Shown in pieces: positions 51,980 through 62,369 of a DNA stretch of 64,000 bases. Each line of letters opens with the position of its first letter. Positions within the stretch are counted from its first letter, which is position 1. The position numbers were made by a program, and so were the translations under genes. A model generated the notes under the pieces. It saw only the letters and a list, made by a program, of their open reading frames with translations, did not search any database and was not told the origin of the DNA. Origin of the DNA: Micrasema longulum (taxonomy: Eukaryota > Arthropoda > Insecta > Trichoptera > Brachycentridae); contig JAGVSM010002944.1 of assembly GCA_022494885.1 (NCBI GenBank), positions 62,001 through 126,000 on the forward strand. Direction: 5' to 3'.

Positions 51980-52770
51980 TTTTTTTAGACTATTCGAAAT
52001 TCAAATCCTTATAACAACAATGTTTGAAACTATTTTTTTTATATTTTAAAAACACGATATATCTTTACAAAAGAGCTATAAAATATTGTATTTTATGACT
52101 TAAATTTCAATGTATTTATTTTAGATGCGTTTGTGTACATTACACAAATATTTTAAAGCATACATAGCGAGAAAAAATTATTACCAAGATGGTAAAATTA
52201 AAATATTTAGCAATTATAGAAAAGGGATACTATCCTCTCTGAATTTTTTTTTCAGTAATATGAAAGATGTCGATATCCGAAGAGATACGGTTGAGTAAAG
52301 ACAATGGTCTTCCTACTGGCATAACCACCGGCAGGTTGGTTCTGCAAGCAGGAAGATAAAACATCTCAAGCTGCCTATGTCTAAGATGTCATTTTAACCT
52401 ACTTCTAACCGTAAACAATTATTAATTAAAATTATGTCATACAATAATTGTGATGTATTAATAGCGTATTTGAAAAATATTTCTTCCGAATTTTTAAATA
52501 TGTTTTATCAGTTGAAAGAAAACACACTCCCCCGTGTCAGCGAAACAGGGTGATATTGTAAAACCAGTAAATAAAACATTGTTTTTTGTACACCAGTGGT
52601 ACGAGTATTAAAACAATTTATAGTTAAATGCAAATTACTTATTAATATGTTGTTGATTCATGTGAATATGACAGATGTTTCGCCTCATAAAAGCATTTTA
52701 AAACAGTCTGCGGCGAGCTTGCAAGACTTGACCTTAAAGCTGTCGCGTAAATTCGCGTCACCTGTAATAT
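51980..52770. other. Stretch without a recognised gene
   Basis: AT-rich. 52250-52400 is more even in composition (ACTGGCATAACCACCGGCAG). Nothing recognised. Confidence 0.4.
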
Positions 52771-52772
52771 TG

Positions 52773-53130
52773 TAAAACATTTAAGTTTGTAAGTGAAAAT
52801 TCTTGATGGAAGTTCATTGTAAATTTTAATATAAATAAAAGACAGTAAAAATCAAATACTTACTCATTAAAATAGCATTATATCAACTCATTAGTTAACC
52901 TGAATTTTTTTTGATAATGATCCTTTAGATAAAAATAACTTTATTTAATTTACTTTCACACAATTTTGAATTTTCTATCCTTACTTCTGTTTTGCATAAA
53001 TACATTGAGCTCCTTAATAAAGATACTAGTCTCGAAGATGTCGCGAAAGCGATGAAACCGGTCACTGGATATTCCAAATTTGTGGATAAAAGTATCACTC
53101 ATCTTTTATTTATATAATAAATGTAATTTT
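52773..53130 (+). mobile_element. Hammerhead-bearing family 3 element, copy 2
   Basis: From CTTGATGGAAGTTCATTGTA (the minus-strand MNFHQEF start at 52817) through AGTTAACCTGAA and GATAATGATCCTTTA to CAAATTTGTGGATAAAAGTA and ATCTTTTATTTATATAATAA. Ribozyme-like motif at 53026. Confidence 0.7.
53025..53069 (+). ncRNA. Hammerhead-like ribozyme motif, family 3
   Basis: CTAGT (53026-53030), CTCGAAGA, T, stem II GTCGC-GAAA-GCGAT, GAAA (53054-53057), ACCGGT (53057-53062), C (53063) and ACTGG (53064-53068). Stem I has five pairs with one mismatch-type T-G. The box carries one inserted C. Confidence 0.5.
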
Positions 53131-53309
53131 ATAATTAGTGGAGCTATTTCATTCTTAAAATGGAATTATGAAATCAACAGCATTTTAATTATATCAGAAT
53201 CGTAGTAGACAACGCACCCCCGGAAGTACACTGCTCTGTCCAAATCAGCCATTTCGCGGGAGAAGAAAAACGAACGTTTTAAATTTCAGAAATGTTTTGA
53301 GTAAAATAA

Positions 53310-53400
53310 TTATAATATCTGGCTGATTTATATGGCAACATTTTTGTGAAAAATCACGTAAGGGTGCTTAACAATTGTATACTTAAACTTACATTTTAAC
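53310..53400 (+). repeat. Repeat G fragment
   Basis: CTGATTTATATGGCAACATT, TTGTGAAAAATCACGTAAGG. Matches the start of the 47946 insert. Confidence 0.55.
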
Positions 53401-53499
53401 TAAGCTAAAGTGACGTATTATATTTTCTGATTTTAAATTGAGGGTGTGATAAACTAAAGAAGTGAGATTTTAGATGGGATCTGAACTGATGTCCAAATG

Positions 53500-53860
53500 T
53501 TTGTAGACGGGGTGGATTTCCTCTTTACTTCTAAATTTGTTGCAACACAGAGGGAAAATATTTTTAAGTTTCATTTTCAATGGAAGTCTAGGCATTTACA
53601 GGGCTACAGGACATGACCTTTTTAAGTGGCCACTTTACACACTGGCTACATTCACCACTCTGCCCATGTGTAAACGTCCGCGCAACATAATAAAGCTCTT
53701 TTACATTACAAAAGTCAACAGATGGAAAAGTTGGGGAAATGTGGACCTGTATACATGGGCAGAATGGTGAATGTTACGCATTGTGTAAAGTGGCCACTTA
53801 AACCAGGAAATTACAGTTCATAAGCTATATAAATGCCTAGACTTCCATACTCATCTTTAC
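53500..53860. repeat. Repeat A foldback (antisense then sense)
   Basis: 53500-53690 antisense (TTTGTTGCAACACAGAGGGA, AAGTGGCCACTTTACACACT) and 53690-53860 sense (GGGCAGAATGGTGAATGTTA, GTAAAGTGGCCACTTAAACC). Together they form an imperfect hairpin-capable pair. Confidence 0.75.
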
Positions 53861-54600
53861 TGTCTTAATATTATGTAATTTATCTCTATGTATTAAGTCT
53901 TCTCTGTATATTCTCAAAGTTAAAAAAATATATATTGTTAAGTGTCCTCGGCACGGGTAACCAGTTAGGTCGCTTTATTTTTACTGTTTATAATGTGAAA
54001 AAAAAAAAAAAATTCTCGTCAAAAATGTTTTCCCTCTCTGTTGCAACAATTTTAGATTTAAAATTTATTGACGATCTAAATCGTGAATTATATATACATA
54101 TTGAAATTATAATGTTTTTTTTGTGGTATTTGCTATCTTGACTGTTGAAATACTAGACGAACACTGTAGAATCATAATGAAGAACTTCAGCCCTACGGGA
54201 AATTGGAAAAAATATTTTAATAAAAACAAACTACTATGAACGACGTCACTAGTTCAAGCGAAAGAGAACTTAAGACGTCACACGCGGAGTAATATCAGAA
54301 ATACAAAACATTAAAAAAATCATAGCGCTGGAAATGCTATACCAAATATTATTTTAGTTTAATAGTATATTAACAATTTTTTTTTTTCAAACCGCCAAAC
54401 TTCTCTTTATTGCATTTCTTCTCGATATTTTACTAAACTTATTAAAATTAATACTGTACTTTGTGGTATATCTCGCTCAAAAAAAATCGTAGAGATACGT
54501 GAGTATTCTCCTAAGAAACCTAAAAAAATGTGAATGAACTGCCTACTGCATTCGTAACTCAAAACAGCAAATTACGAGTTACGACAGTGTACTTCTTGGA
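53861..54600. other. Stretch without a recognised gene
   Basis: AT-rich. Includes (A)13 near 54000 and no recognised ORF. A scrap of repeat A-like sequence (TGTTTTCCCTCTCTGTTGCA) lies at 54027. Confidence 0.4.
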
Positions 54601-54604
54601 GAGC

Positions 54605-54850
54605 GAAGTACTGGATTCTACCCCCTAGAGAGTTGTACCAAGATTGAAAGAATTTTTACAAAAATAGAAACCTTTTTAAGACGGAAAACATTGATGTCTA
54701 GGTATTAACATGTTATTCGCTGGATTAAGTTATCAATATACACACTTCTTCGTTACCACTCTATCTGTGTTTAATCATCCATATCATTTGTTGTATTTTG
54801 TAAAGCAAAAGTACAAAATATTTTATTGATGTGAGTTATTTAATCTACTT
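54605..54850 (-). repeat. Repeat A, decayed antisense copy
   Basis: AGTACTGGATTCTACCCCCT, ACATTGATGTCTAGGTATTA, TATACACACTTCTTCGTTAC and TTATTGATGTGAGTTATTT. Recognisable only by block order. Confidence 0.55.
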
Positions 54851-55320
54851 GGCAACGCATTGGGAATGATGTGATGTTCCTCGATCAGCACAAAAAAAAA
54901 CTATGACTCGCATGCACTGATGTCCCGATAGTGTCATTTTATAAACTTGACACAGGATTTGGACTTTTTCGGTGTGTCTATCTACCAGACTACAGACCAG
55001 GGTCGTATCACAATGATAAGTTAACATTTCAGTATACCTATTCAATATTATCTACATAGTCAAACTATGTTTTATGTATAAAATATGTAAAATGTATACA
55101 TTTTTTTTCATAACATGTTCAGTTATAGATTACCAACGAAGATACATTAATTTTTTTTTCATATTTTCGTACATAAATATAGATTTTACTCTATAGCGTC
55201 TCGATATGTACCTGTGAAAATAGCGTTTGTAATAGCGGCCCAGATCTTGTCTCGATATCTTTTTATTTTGTCCAAGTTTTATATTTTTTAGTTGTATTTT
55301 ATTTTAATTGTACCTTTATA

Positions 55321-55684
55321 CAGGGTTTCTTTAAACCCTGTCACATCCGAAACCACGATGTTCAGTATGAGCAAGAAGACATATTGGTACATGAAAATAT
55401 TTTTTTAGAATGCCTAAAATTATGAAAAATAAAATATAGGAAAAAAACAAATGGTTGCTCACTTATGCAGGGGAGAAACGAGAAGGGGGAAGGGGTATTC
55501 TGAACTGCACGGCCGCGCCCCCCTCGCTTCTCCCCTGCAGAAGTAAGCAACCATTTGTTTTTTTCTACATTTTATTTTTTTAAATTTTAGTTGTTCTAAA
55601 AAAATATTTTAATGTTCCAAAATGTCTTCTCTCTCATACTGATCATCGTGGTTTTGGATGTGACAGGGTTTAAAAAACACCCTG
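55321..55684. mobile_element. 364 bp full-length hairpin MITE
   Basis: Left arm 55321-55485 and right arm 55520-55684 are reverse complements at about 85-90 percent by eye (CACATCCGAAACCACGATGT / GATCATCGTGGTTTTGGATG; AACAAATGGTTGCTCACTTA / AAGTAAGCAACCATTTGTTT; GCAGGGGAGAA / TTCTCCCCTGC). Each end is itself a small hairpin (CAGGGTTT..AAACCCTG). The loop is GC-rich (GGCCGCGCCCCCCTC). There is no ORF beyond a shadow at 55362. Confidence 0.85.
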
Positions 55685-55734
55685 TGTAAGTAAATGAACT
55701 GAATGAGTACAAAAATAAATAAATATGTAAGACC

Positions 55735-55835
55735 TGAAATCAATCATTCTGTCTATGTTCAAACCTAGGCAGAATGATGAATGTTACGCGAAATGAAAAT
55801 GGCCGTTTTACTCATGCTTTGCGAATGCCTAAATT
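55735..55835 (+). repeat. Repeat A scrap, short inverted pair
   Basis: CATTCTGTCTATGTTCAAAC followed by CTAGGCAGAATGATGAATGT and TACGCGAAATGAAAATGGCC. Confidence 0.5.
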
Positions 55836-56299
55836 TAAAAAAAATCAATGTCCAGTGCACAGTTCAATAATAAATATGTGTTGAATATTGCAAATCAAAC
55901 GCGAAAATAAAATACGGATAGAAATATTAGGTATGTGTGTCATTTGTTGATTTTATTTCGGAATTCGGGTCTGCGATGTGAATTCTATAATGTCTGTACT
56001 ATGAATGTGTACGTGTGTCTGCTTTGCATATGTGTATACCGCCGGCTGCGTGTTTGTATGTGTGGAGGTACGCGTCTGTCTGGCTGAAGTTTAAAAATGT
56101 AAATATACCTAAAATATGTTTGATGTGTTCAAAAATGACACTTTAGTTGACTAAGTGCGGTATTTTAAGTTTTCTGACTTAAAATTTGCGTGAAATAATT
56201 CAATTCTGAATACCAATAGGAATCCCGCAAGAAACTGTCACGAAAACGTAAAATATATATTTTTCCATTACTCACTAAATCGGGAAGATTCGATAATAT

Positions 56300-56926
56300 T
56301 TTTTTTAAAACTCAGCCCTTTTTCTATAAGGGTTATCGTATCGGTATTGGTACCGGTAAGGGCAGGTATGAAGGTAATAAAAACGTAAATAAGATATTGT
56401 TAGAAATTTAATATTACAACCAGAAGTATCTTCTTTTTTTTAAAAAGTGAATACAATTCTATAAAAAGAGGTTTCAACTAAAATATTTGACTATTTTTTT
56501 TAAAGTATTACCGAAGGCATAATTTTACGTCAAAACAAAGGAAAATGTCACAATTTTTTTTTAAAATGCTTGTATTTCTTTTCAAAAACAAAAAAATCAG
56601 ACTTTGCTTCGGCCACTTTCATGTTCAATTTATTATCTTCAAATTACTACCCCAAATTTTAGTTCAATACTAAGTATTTATATGAGAACCCAGATACCTA
56701 AGTTTAGTCTAAATTTGAAATGGCGTAATCTGCCGATCTAAAAGTAATTATATTTTAGTTACATAAGACTTTTAAGTCTATTTTTTAGTAGAAATACCTT
56801 TGAAAAATATTTTTTTTATCTAATTTATGTTTTTTTATCATTGCGCGATTAAAAAAAACATTCGAATTAAAATGGCGAAATCGTATGATTTCCTCATTTT
56901 GCGTGCGTTTTACCAGACTACAGCTC
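56300..56926 (+). mobile_element. TTAA-type MITE family, copy 3
   Basis: From GGGCAGGTATGAAGGTAATA to GCGTTTTACCAGACTACAGC, ending beside TTAA (56927-56930). Same interior as 30086-30584 plus an extra 5' part shared with 9942-10600. The left TIR is not visible. A family 3 element starts immediately after it. Confidence 0.7.
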
Positions 56927-56934
56927 TTAAGTTT

Positions 56935-57315
56935 GTAGAGGAAAATTCTTGATGGAAGTTCATTGTAATTTATTAAACAAATAAAAGACGAGTGATACTT
57001 TAATCCACAAATTTGGAATATCCAGTGACTGGTTTCATCGCTTTTGCGACATCTTTGAGACTGGTATCTTTATTAAGGAGTTCAATGTATTTATACAAAA
57101 CAGAGGTAAGGATAGATAATTCAAAATCATATGAAAGTAAATTAAACAAAGTTATTTTTATCTTAAGGATCATTATCAATTTTTTTTCGGGTTAACTAAT
57201 GAGTTAATATAATGCTATTTTAACGAGTTCAAGTATTTTATTTTTTTAATAAAAATGATTAGTTAAATTTGTGGATTAAAGTATCTCTCGTCTTTTATTT
57301 ATATAATAAATGAAT
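56935..57315 (-). mobile_element. Hammerhead-bearing family 3 element, copy 3
   Basis: Inverted ends TAATCCACAAATTTGG (about 57002) and AAATTTGTGGATTAAAGTAT (57269). Interior GTAAGGATAGATAATTCAAA and TTAAGGATCATTATCAAT. Conserved minus-strand ORF start at 56963. Confidence 0.7.
57022..57065 (-). ncRNA. Decayed family 3 hammerhead-like motif
   Basis: Minus strand ACCAGT, CTCAAAGA, TGTCGCAAAAGCGAT, GAAACCAGTC, ACTGG. The box and the palindrome each carry changes. Confidence 0.45.
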
Positions 57316-57945
57316 GGCCTTGTTTTTACCGCGCGTAAGAAAACATCGTTAGTTTCCAATTTTCCGTCTGGCCGAAGTTCCTCATTTCGTATCGTCCCAG
57401 TGTTCTGACCTGCGCGGTCTAGGCTGTAACGGAGCTGGACAAGACAACGTTGTCATGTCAGTTGTATTGTCCAACTGCAAACGGCCCGTAAGCTCACTAC
57501 TTTCCACTTATTTTTAGGGTAACAACGAGCATAAATGTTTCATATTACTTACGATAAAATTATGCACAGACAAAGCTAACTGATATGGTATCATAGTCGT
57601 TATTAATAAATAAGAAATATGTTTATCAAAATTCAAATAATATATTGACCTGATTAGCGTGTCTGAGAAATAATTTGTTGTTTATCACACGTTGAAATGC
57701 GATAGCGGTTATTTGAGACATTTTATTTTATTGAAAAATATTAATTACAGCTTAATATTTAATTACAATAAATAAGCTTTATTAATACTCATATTGAATT
57801 ACGTATTCCTTACAAAGAAGATGTTCTTATTGTTATTCTTAGTGGTGGGGGTCAGTGCTATGCAAGCTCCTGACGTCACTGCGAACTGTGAAGATCTATT
57901 GTGACGGGTCCCCGCGAATAGTTCTCGCCCTCCAAGCCCAGGTCT
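57316..57945. other. Stretch without a recognised gene
   Basis: 57310-57500 is more even in composition (CCAGTGTTCTGACCTGCGCG) and 57840-57950 likewise. No domain or repeat recognised. Confidence 0.35.
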
Positions 57946-57951
57946 ATTAGG

Positions 57952-58030
57952 CGGCCTCCGTGGTGTAGTGGTCAAGACGTTTGACTCACAGACGGAACCT
58001 GGCCTGTTGTGGTGCAAAAATAAAATTTAA
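57952..58030 (+). mobile_element. SINE1, internally deleted plus copy
   Basis: GGCGGCCTCCGTGGTGTAGT, GACTCACAGACGGAACC then directly TGGCCTGTTGTGGTGCAAAA. The B-box and most of the body are deleted. Confidence 0.75.
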
Positions 58031-58079
58031 AAAAATAAAAAAAACAAGTAAAAAAATTATAATAAATAAAAAAGAGCCT

Positions 58080-58400
58080 GGTTGCTGTGTGGAAGGCTTG
58101 AGTTTACATTTTGCTAAATCTCCCTCTCCAAGCCCAGATCCGTAAAGTATCGGGCTATTGGGTAGGGGGCGAGCTGTTTAACATCCTCAGGTTAAACTAG
58201 TCGTCCTCCGATGATGAGGCTCCTTTGATGGTGTAAAGCACCACATTCACATAAAATGTCTATAGGTGTTTCCTCATCTGCACTGTAGAACTTACATCGA
58301 GAAGTTTCGGAAAGGTTCATTCTAGCGAGGTATTTGTTCAATCTGCAGTGCCCTGTAGGGGCTCTAGTGCGGTTACCCGAGTGCGGTCATAGCATTAACG
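58080..58400 (-). pseudogene. R1/I-like LINE C-terminal zinc-knuckle region
   Basis: The minus strand encodes GHCRLNKYLARMNLSETSRC, KFYSADEETPIDILCECGAL and HHQRSLIIGGRLV, then a TAA, PEDVKQLAPYPIARYF and GLERE. This is the region after RNase H in R1/I-group elements (T-G-H-x-x-L, C-x-x-C..E-E-T-x-x-H-hydrophobic-L-C-x-C). The second cysteine of the first pair is replaced (CKFY) and the usual histidine is aspartate. The plus ORF at 58334 is a shadow. Confidence 0.7.
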
Positions 58401-58584
58401 AAAAGCGGACTGTAGCGAAAAAACGAATTTCATTCAGGTTTGTAAAAGGTTGGAAATATTTGAAGAAAGGAAAGGAACACGGAAATGGACCTACCTTTGA
58501 TACGATGAAGATGTTCTTAAATTTTGGGCAAGAAAAATTATGCAATCTAATGTATCGTCAACATGTTGTTTTGTTTTGTTCCAA

Positions 58585-58650
58585 GTGAGTCGAACCTGAG
58601 ACTTCTTGTATGGTAGGCAAACGCGCTGACCATTACACCTCGATTTAAGT
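58585..58650 (-). repeat. SINE3 head fragment
   Basis: Minus strand: CGAGGTGTAATGGTCAGCGC, GTTTGCCTACC and AAGTCTCAGGTTCGACTC. It shows the intact A- and B-box region of SINE3 better than the longer copies. Confidence 0.75.
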
Positions 58651-59064
58651 GTAGCTAAGCAAAATATAAAAAGTCAGCGTGATTTTTGCGGTTTTATTAT
58701 AATTTAGGTTATTTTGATTTTATCGCCGTAAGAATTAATAATCTCAAAACTGACGATGGAAAACAAAACATCAGCTTCTCCATACTTGTTTCCGAGCCGG
58801 CGTAGTCTGACGATTGGAGAATTTACAAAACAATTCTATCTACCAGACGCCACAAGAAATGTAGCGTTTGAAATTGTTTTTTAAACATGTTCAATTACAG
58901 GTTACCGACGAAAATACTGCAAATTTTTATACAAATATTCACATATAAGAACACAAAATTAGATTTAGTCTGTGGCCTTGTCAAGGTGATTCTAAACGAA
59001 AATATGAAACTAATTATTCATAGATGGCGCTTTTATATTTTTTTATTGAAAAATGCCATTTTGC

Positions 59065-59226
59065 ACCACAACAGGCCAGGAGGCCCAATTACAGTGGTGA
59101 ATTACATTACAGAACAACCAGGCTTGAGAAAAATCACATTTTTTAATTTTGTGTTCTCACCGGGAATCGAACCCGGAACCTTCCGTGCGTGAGTCAAGCG
59201 TCTTGACCACTACACCACGGAGGCCG
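59065..59226 (-). mobile_element. SINE1, minus copy
   Basis: GCACCACAACAGGCCAGGAG through CACCGGGAATCGAACCCGGA to CACTACACCACGGAGGCCGC, full length. Confidence 0.9.
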
Positions 59227-59361
59227 CTTTTATTTTCAATGAGAATTTTACAAAACTTGGTTTGCGGAAACTTTTTACCGTATTGATTGTAACAAGTACC
59301 AAAACAGTATAATTTAGGTTCTTTTCACAAAATAGCGTAAAAACAAAAAATAACTTATCTT

Positions 59362-59515
59362 ATGGCGGCCTCCTGGTGTAGTGGTCAAGACGCCGGGGTT
59401 CGATTCCTGGTGAGAACACAAAAATTTAAATGTGAGTTTTCTCAAGCCTAGGTGTCCTGTGATGTAATTCACCACTGTAATTGGGCCTCCTGGCCTGTTG
59501 TGGTGCAGAAATAAA
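59362..59515 (+). mobile_element. SINE1, plus copy with shortened head
   Basis: GGCGGCCTCCTGGTGTAGTG, then ACGCCGGGGTTCGATTCCTG (deletion between the boxes), and full body to TGGCCTGTTGTGGTGCAGAA. Confidence 0.9.
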
Positions 59516-60029
59516 TAACTAAAAATAACTAAAATAACTGATATGAGAAAAAAAATTAGCATTTTTCAATAAAAAAATTATAAAAGCGCCATCTATGAAT
59601 AATCCGTTTTATATATTCGATCTTCGTCTTTACTTTGATGACAGCAAACAATGGAAAACTCGTTCAGGAGAGGAAGGACTATTGCATACATCAACAGACC
59701 TTCCTTTCCACGTACACAGGGTACTGTGCGTACTTCATTTGTTGATTTCAACAATTGCCTTTAATATTTTGTCTACGCCTGACAACCTCACGTGATAAAT
59801 TCTCTTGACTTATTGAGGTTACGGTGTCTTCCAGACCCTCATTCAGACTTCCGCATCGCGCCTCTAGCTGCATTCGCCCTGAGCTGAAAAAGAGACAACG
59901 CGTCAGAAAATGAGGAACATTTTATGGTGTCTTATCATCACATGGACACCTATTGATTTCTAATAAAACCGCCGCAGTCGGTAAAGATTTGTCAGCTCGT
60001 AGCCAACTATTTATAATGTTATATTTTAT

Positions 60030-60082
60030 TTATTTAATTATTTATTATACGGCACAAGTGCCTTTTCAAAACAAAAAAACAA
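60030..60082 (-). mobile_element. Retrotransposon 3' end fragment with hairpin
   Basis: TTTATTTAATTATTTATTAT followed by the hairpin GGCAC-AA-GTGCC (60051-60062). Only a short piece remains before the RTE-like copy. Confidence 0.45.
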
Positions 60083-60690
60083 CAAACCATCACGCCGTTA
60101 CTCCGTAGGGGTAAGCAGAGAGGATAGAACGCCATATCACTCTATCTTGGCATACAGACCTCGCTTCCTCTACATTCATACATCTTCGCATGCACGCACG
60201 CTGATTATTCCTACTTGAAATGTCCATCTTCAAGTATTTGATGGACTTGAGCGTGCCATGTGTTTCTCGGAATTCCTCGTTTTCTGCATCCATCAACATT
60301 TGCATCGTAGATCCTTTTAGCTGTTCTTCCGCTGTCCATTCGCTCTACATTTTCAAACCAACGCAGCACCCCTTTCTTGATTCTGTCGATAATGCATGTC
60401 TCAGCCTTACACAGTTCACGGATCTCGACCTTTGTGCACCTATCATACATCGTTTTACCACACATTCGCCTGAGATATCGCATTTCGGCAGCATTCGACC
60501 TACTTTCATCATCATTTTTCCAATTCCATACTTCGCTCCCATACATTAGAACTGCTAGTTTAGCCTCCTGCGATAAACATTTTTTAACAACGATTTCAGT
60601 GTACCGTTCACCCTGTTCCCGGCACTTACTCTCCTTTCAATATCTTTCTCGGTCTTTCCATCCCTAATAAACATACTTTAAGTTATCCGT
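60083..60690 (-). pseudogene. RTE-like LINE C-terminus, second longest copy
   Basis: The minus strand encodes MYGSEVWNWKNDDESRSNAA, EMRYLRRMCGKTMYDRCTKV, AETCIIDRIKKGVLRWFENV and ERMDSGRTAKRIYDANVDGC. A frameshift near 60240 follows, then MRRCMNVEEARSVCQDRVIW and RSILSAYPYGVTA. Upstream (60555-60690) lies the E-K-D-I-E-R-R-V region in a decayed frame. The tail after the stop is GTT/T-rich. Plus-strand ORFs 60220 and 60377 are shadows. Confidence 0.85.
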
Positions 60691-60774
60691 TGTTATCCGA
60701 AGTTATATGTGAAGATTAGTTGAAGATTAGTTGAAGAAGAAGTTATCCGAGTTATCCGAAGTTATATGTGAAGA

Positions 60775-61222
60775 ATCCAGTCCTTGTCTACAAAAATTTG
60801 GACAAACTCAAAATATTGTTGATAAATTACCTGGTCCATGAAGAAGTATAGAAATTGAAAAAATAATATTTTCAGGCGTTGCCTAGTATGTAGGTGAAAT
60901 AATTCAATTAGATGAATCTCACCCGCATAAATAAAGGTTTCAGCTCTTTAACTTCACAAACATCAACAGATGAAAGAATTGAAGGAAAATAGATGTTCAA
61001 ATATAGGCAGAATGGTGAATGTTACACAGTGTGTAAAGTGGCCTCTTAAACCAGACATTGACAGGTCATAAGCCCTGTAGATGCCTAGACTTCTATATTA
61101 CCTTCTCTTAAATGTTCTTCATCTCTGTTGTAAAATGTTAATATAAACAGCTCCCCAGGGACTTGAATCCAGTGCTTGTCTACAAAAATTCGGACAAACT
61201 CAAAATATTGTTTATATGTATT
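60775..61222 (+). repeat. Repeat A, full unit plus start of a second
   Basis: GAATCCAGTCCTTGTCTACA at 60773 recurs as GAATCCAGTGCTTGTCTACA at about 61165, a period near 390 bp. In between lie all signature blocks including TGTAAAGTGGCCTCTTAAAC and CAGCTCCCCAGGGACTTG. This is direct evidence for head-to-tail iteration. Confidence 0.9.
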
Positions 61223-61385
61223 TATTGAATATGTAATTTATTTTCTACACTAACTTTTTATACTTTGTGGAAATCTGTTATTACTTCTGAGTTTCTACAC
61301 TATATCTGTTTGTTTTCTATAAATATGTATGTAGAACTGTTGGTTTCCCAAATAAAATAAAATAAATAAATAAAATAAAATATTA
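61223..61385 (+). mobile_element. Retrotransposon 3' end with A-rich tail
   Basis: AT-rich sequence ending CCCAAATAAAATAAAATAAA (61349 on) then AATAAATAAAATAAAAT. Confidence 0.5.
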
Positions 61386-61489
61386 AAGTATTAGGTCAGT
61401 TATTTTCCTGCTATCTTCCAGAGTCGGTAAATTCAAAAAAAATTAACAAAGATGCGTACTTTATTTATTATATATCGAAGCATTCGGTG

Positions 61490-61880
61490 TTGTAATGATT
61501 CTGTGGACCAGATTACGGCGTAGTCGAGTCTTGTGTCTCTTCGACCTTCGTACGACGACGGAAATATGCGAGGAAGACACACATTAGTCATTAACAGTTG
61601 GAGAAACCGGAGAGTTCTAAGAAATACAGTCTGATGCTTTCATTATAATCCTGTCTGCAGTCTAGACGGCCGGCAGACATGTGCGCAGGCCTGCTCACGG
61701 AGTTACCGACCGCTCGCTGCTTCTGTTGTCCCGTGACGCGTATTCCTCCCGCTCGCAACATTAGCTGTTCGTTCCCGGATCTCGAATCCGAGAATGAGTT
61801 ACGTAAGACAGCAGAAACGCACCGAGATTTATTTATACATGATGCTCCAATTACGATACTCGCTACCTGAGGCCATTTGC
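61490..61880. other. Moderately GC-rich unassigned segment
   Basis: Even composition, unlike its surroundings. The plus ORF 61679 (63 aa, four cysteines near its start) has no recognised domain. On the minus strand TGTATAAATAAAT lies at 61834-61846 upstream of GC-rich sequence, which could be a TATA-type promoter. No decision possible. Confidence 0.3.
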
Positions 61881-62009
61881 CACAAAAGCCACTAATTTAT
61901 TAATTTACTCGTAAAATGTACATAAGAAGTTTTGAAATGGAACTATCTATGTGATTTTCAATGGCACGTGATGACTTTTTTGACAAAGGAATATAAATTC
62001 TAAGGGCTT

Positions 62010-62369
62010 GTGACCAGGGCTAGTATTACAACGCAAATTAATATCGCAAATTCGACCACATATCTGAATATCGCACGCAACTACACGGGCACACATTCAC
62101 ATTCCATCACTTCTTTTAAATATTTAAATAATCCCACTTCGCCTGTTTATCTGAGAGAGCTCTTCCAACCTCTATCACAAAACGGACCATCTCTTCGTTC
62201 TAGTAACAAGAGAACCCTTTTAATACCCTTTAATCGCTCTAATTTTCTTGCCTCCTCTTTCCCAGTAGTAGTTGCTGGATTGTGGAATAATCTACCTACT
62301 AATGTTATAGACGACCCTTCTTTATTTGCATTTAAGTCGAGATTGAAATATCACTATCTAAATATTTAA
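62010..62369 (+). pseudogene. Jockey/CR1-like RT C-terminal tail
   Basis: Encodes SFKYLNNPTSPVYLRELFQP, TLLIPFNRSNFLASSFPVVV, AGLWNNLPTNVIDDPSLF and FKSRLKYHYLNI with a stop at 62367-62369. P-x-Y-L-R-E-x-F, L-W-N-N-L-P and F-K-S-R-L-K are the same terminal blocks as the minus-strand copy at 6574. Palm absent, frame otherwise open. Its ATG is internal to the original ORF. Confidence 0.8.

Larger units (their letters stand above)
58885..59605 (+). repeat. Old dispersed repeat split by two SINE1 copies
   Basis: Shares CAATTACAGGTTACCGACGA, AATGCCATTTT, AAACTTGGTTTGCGGAAACT, TTTTCACAAAATAG and AGCGCCATCTATGAATAAT with 13370-13610 (inverse). SINE1 copies at 59065-59226 (minus) and 59362-59515 (plus) interrupt it. 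Confidence 0.65.
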
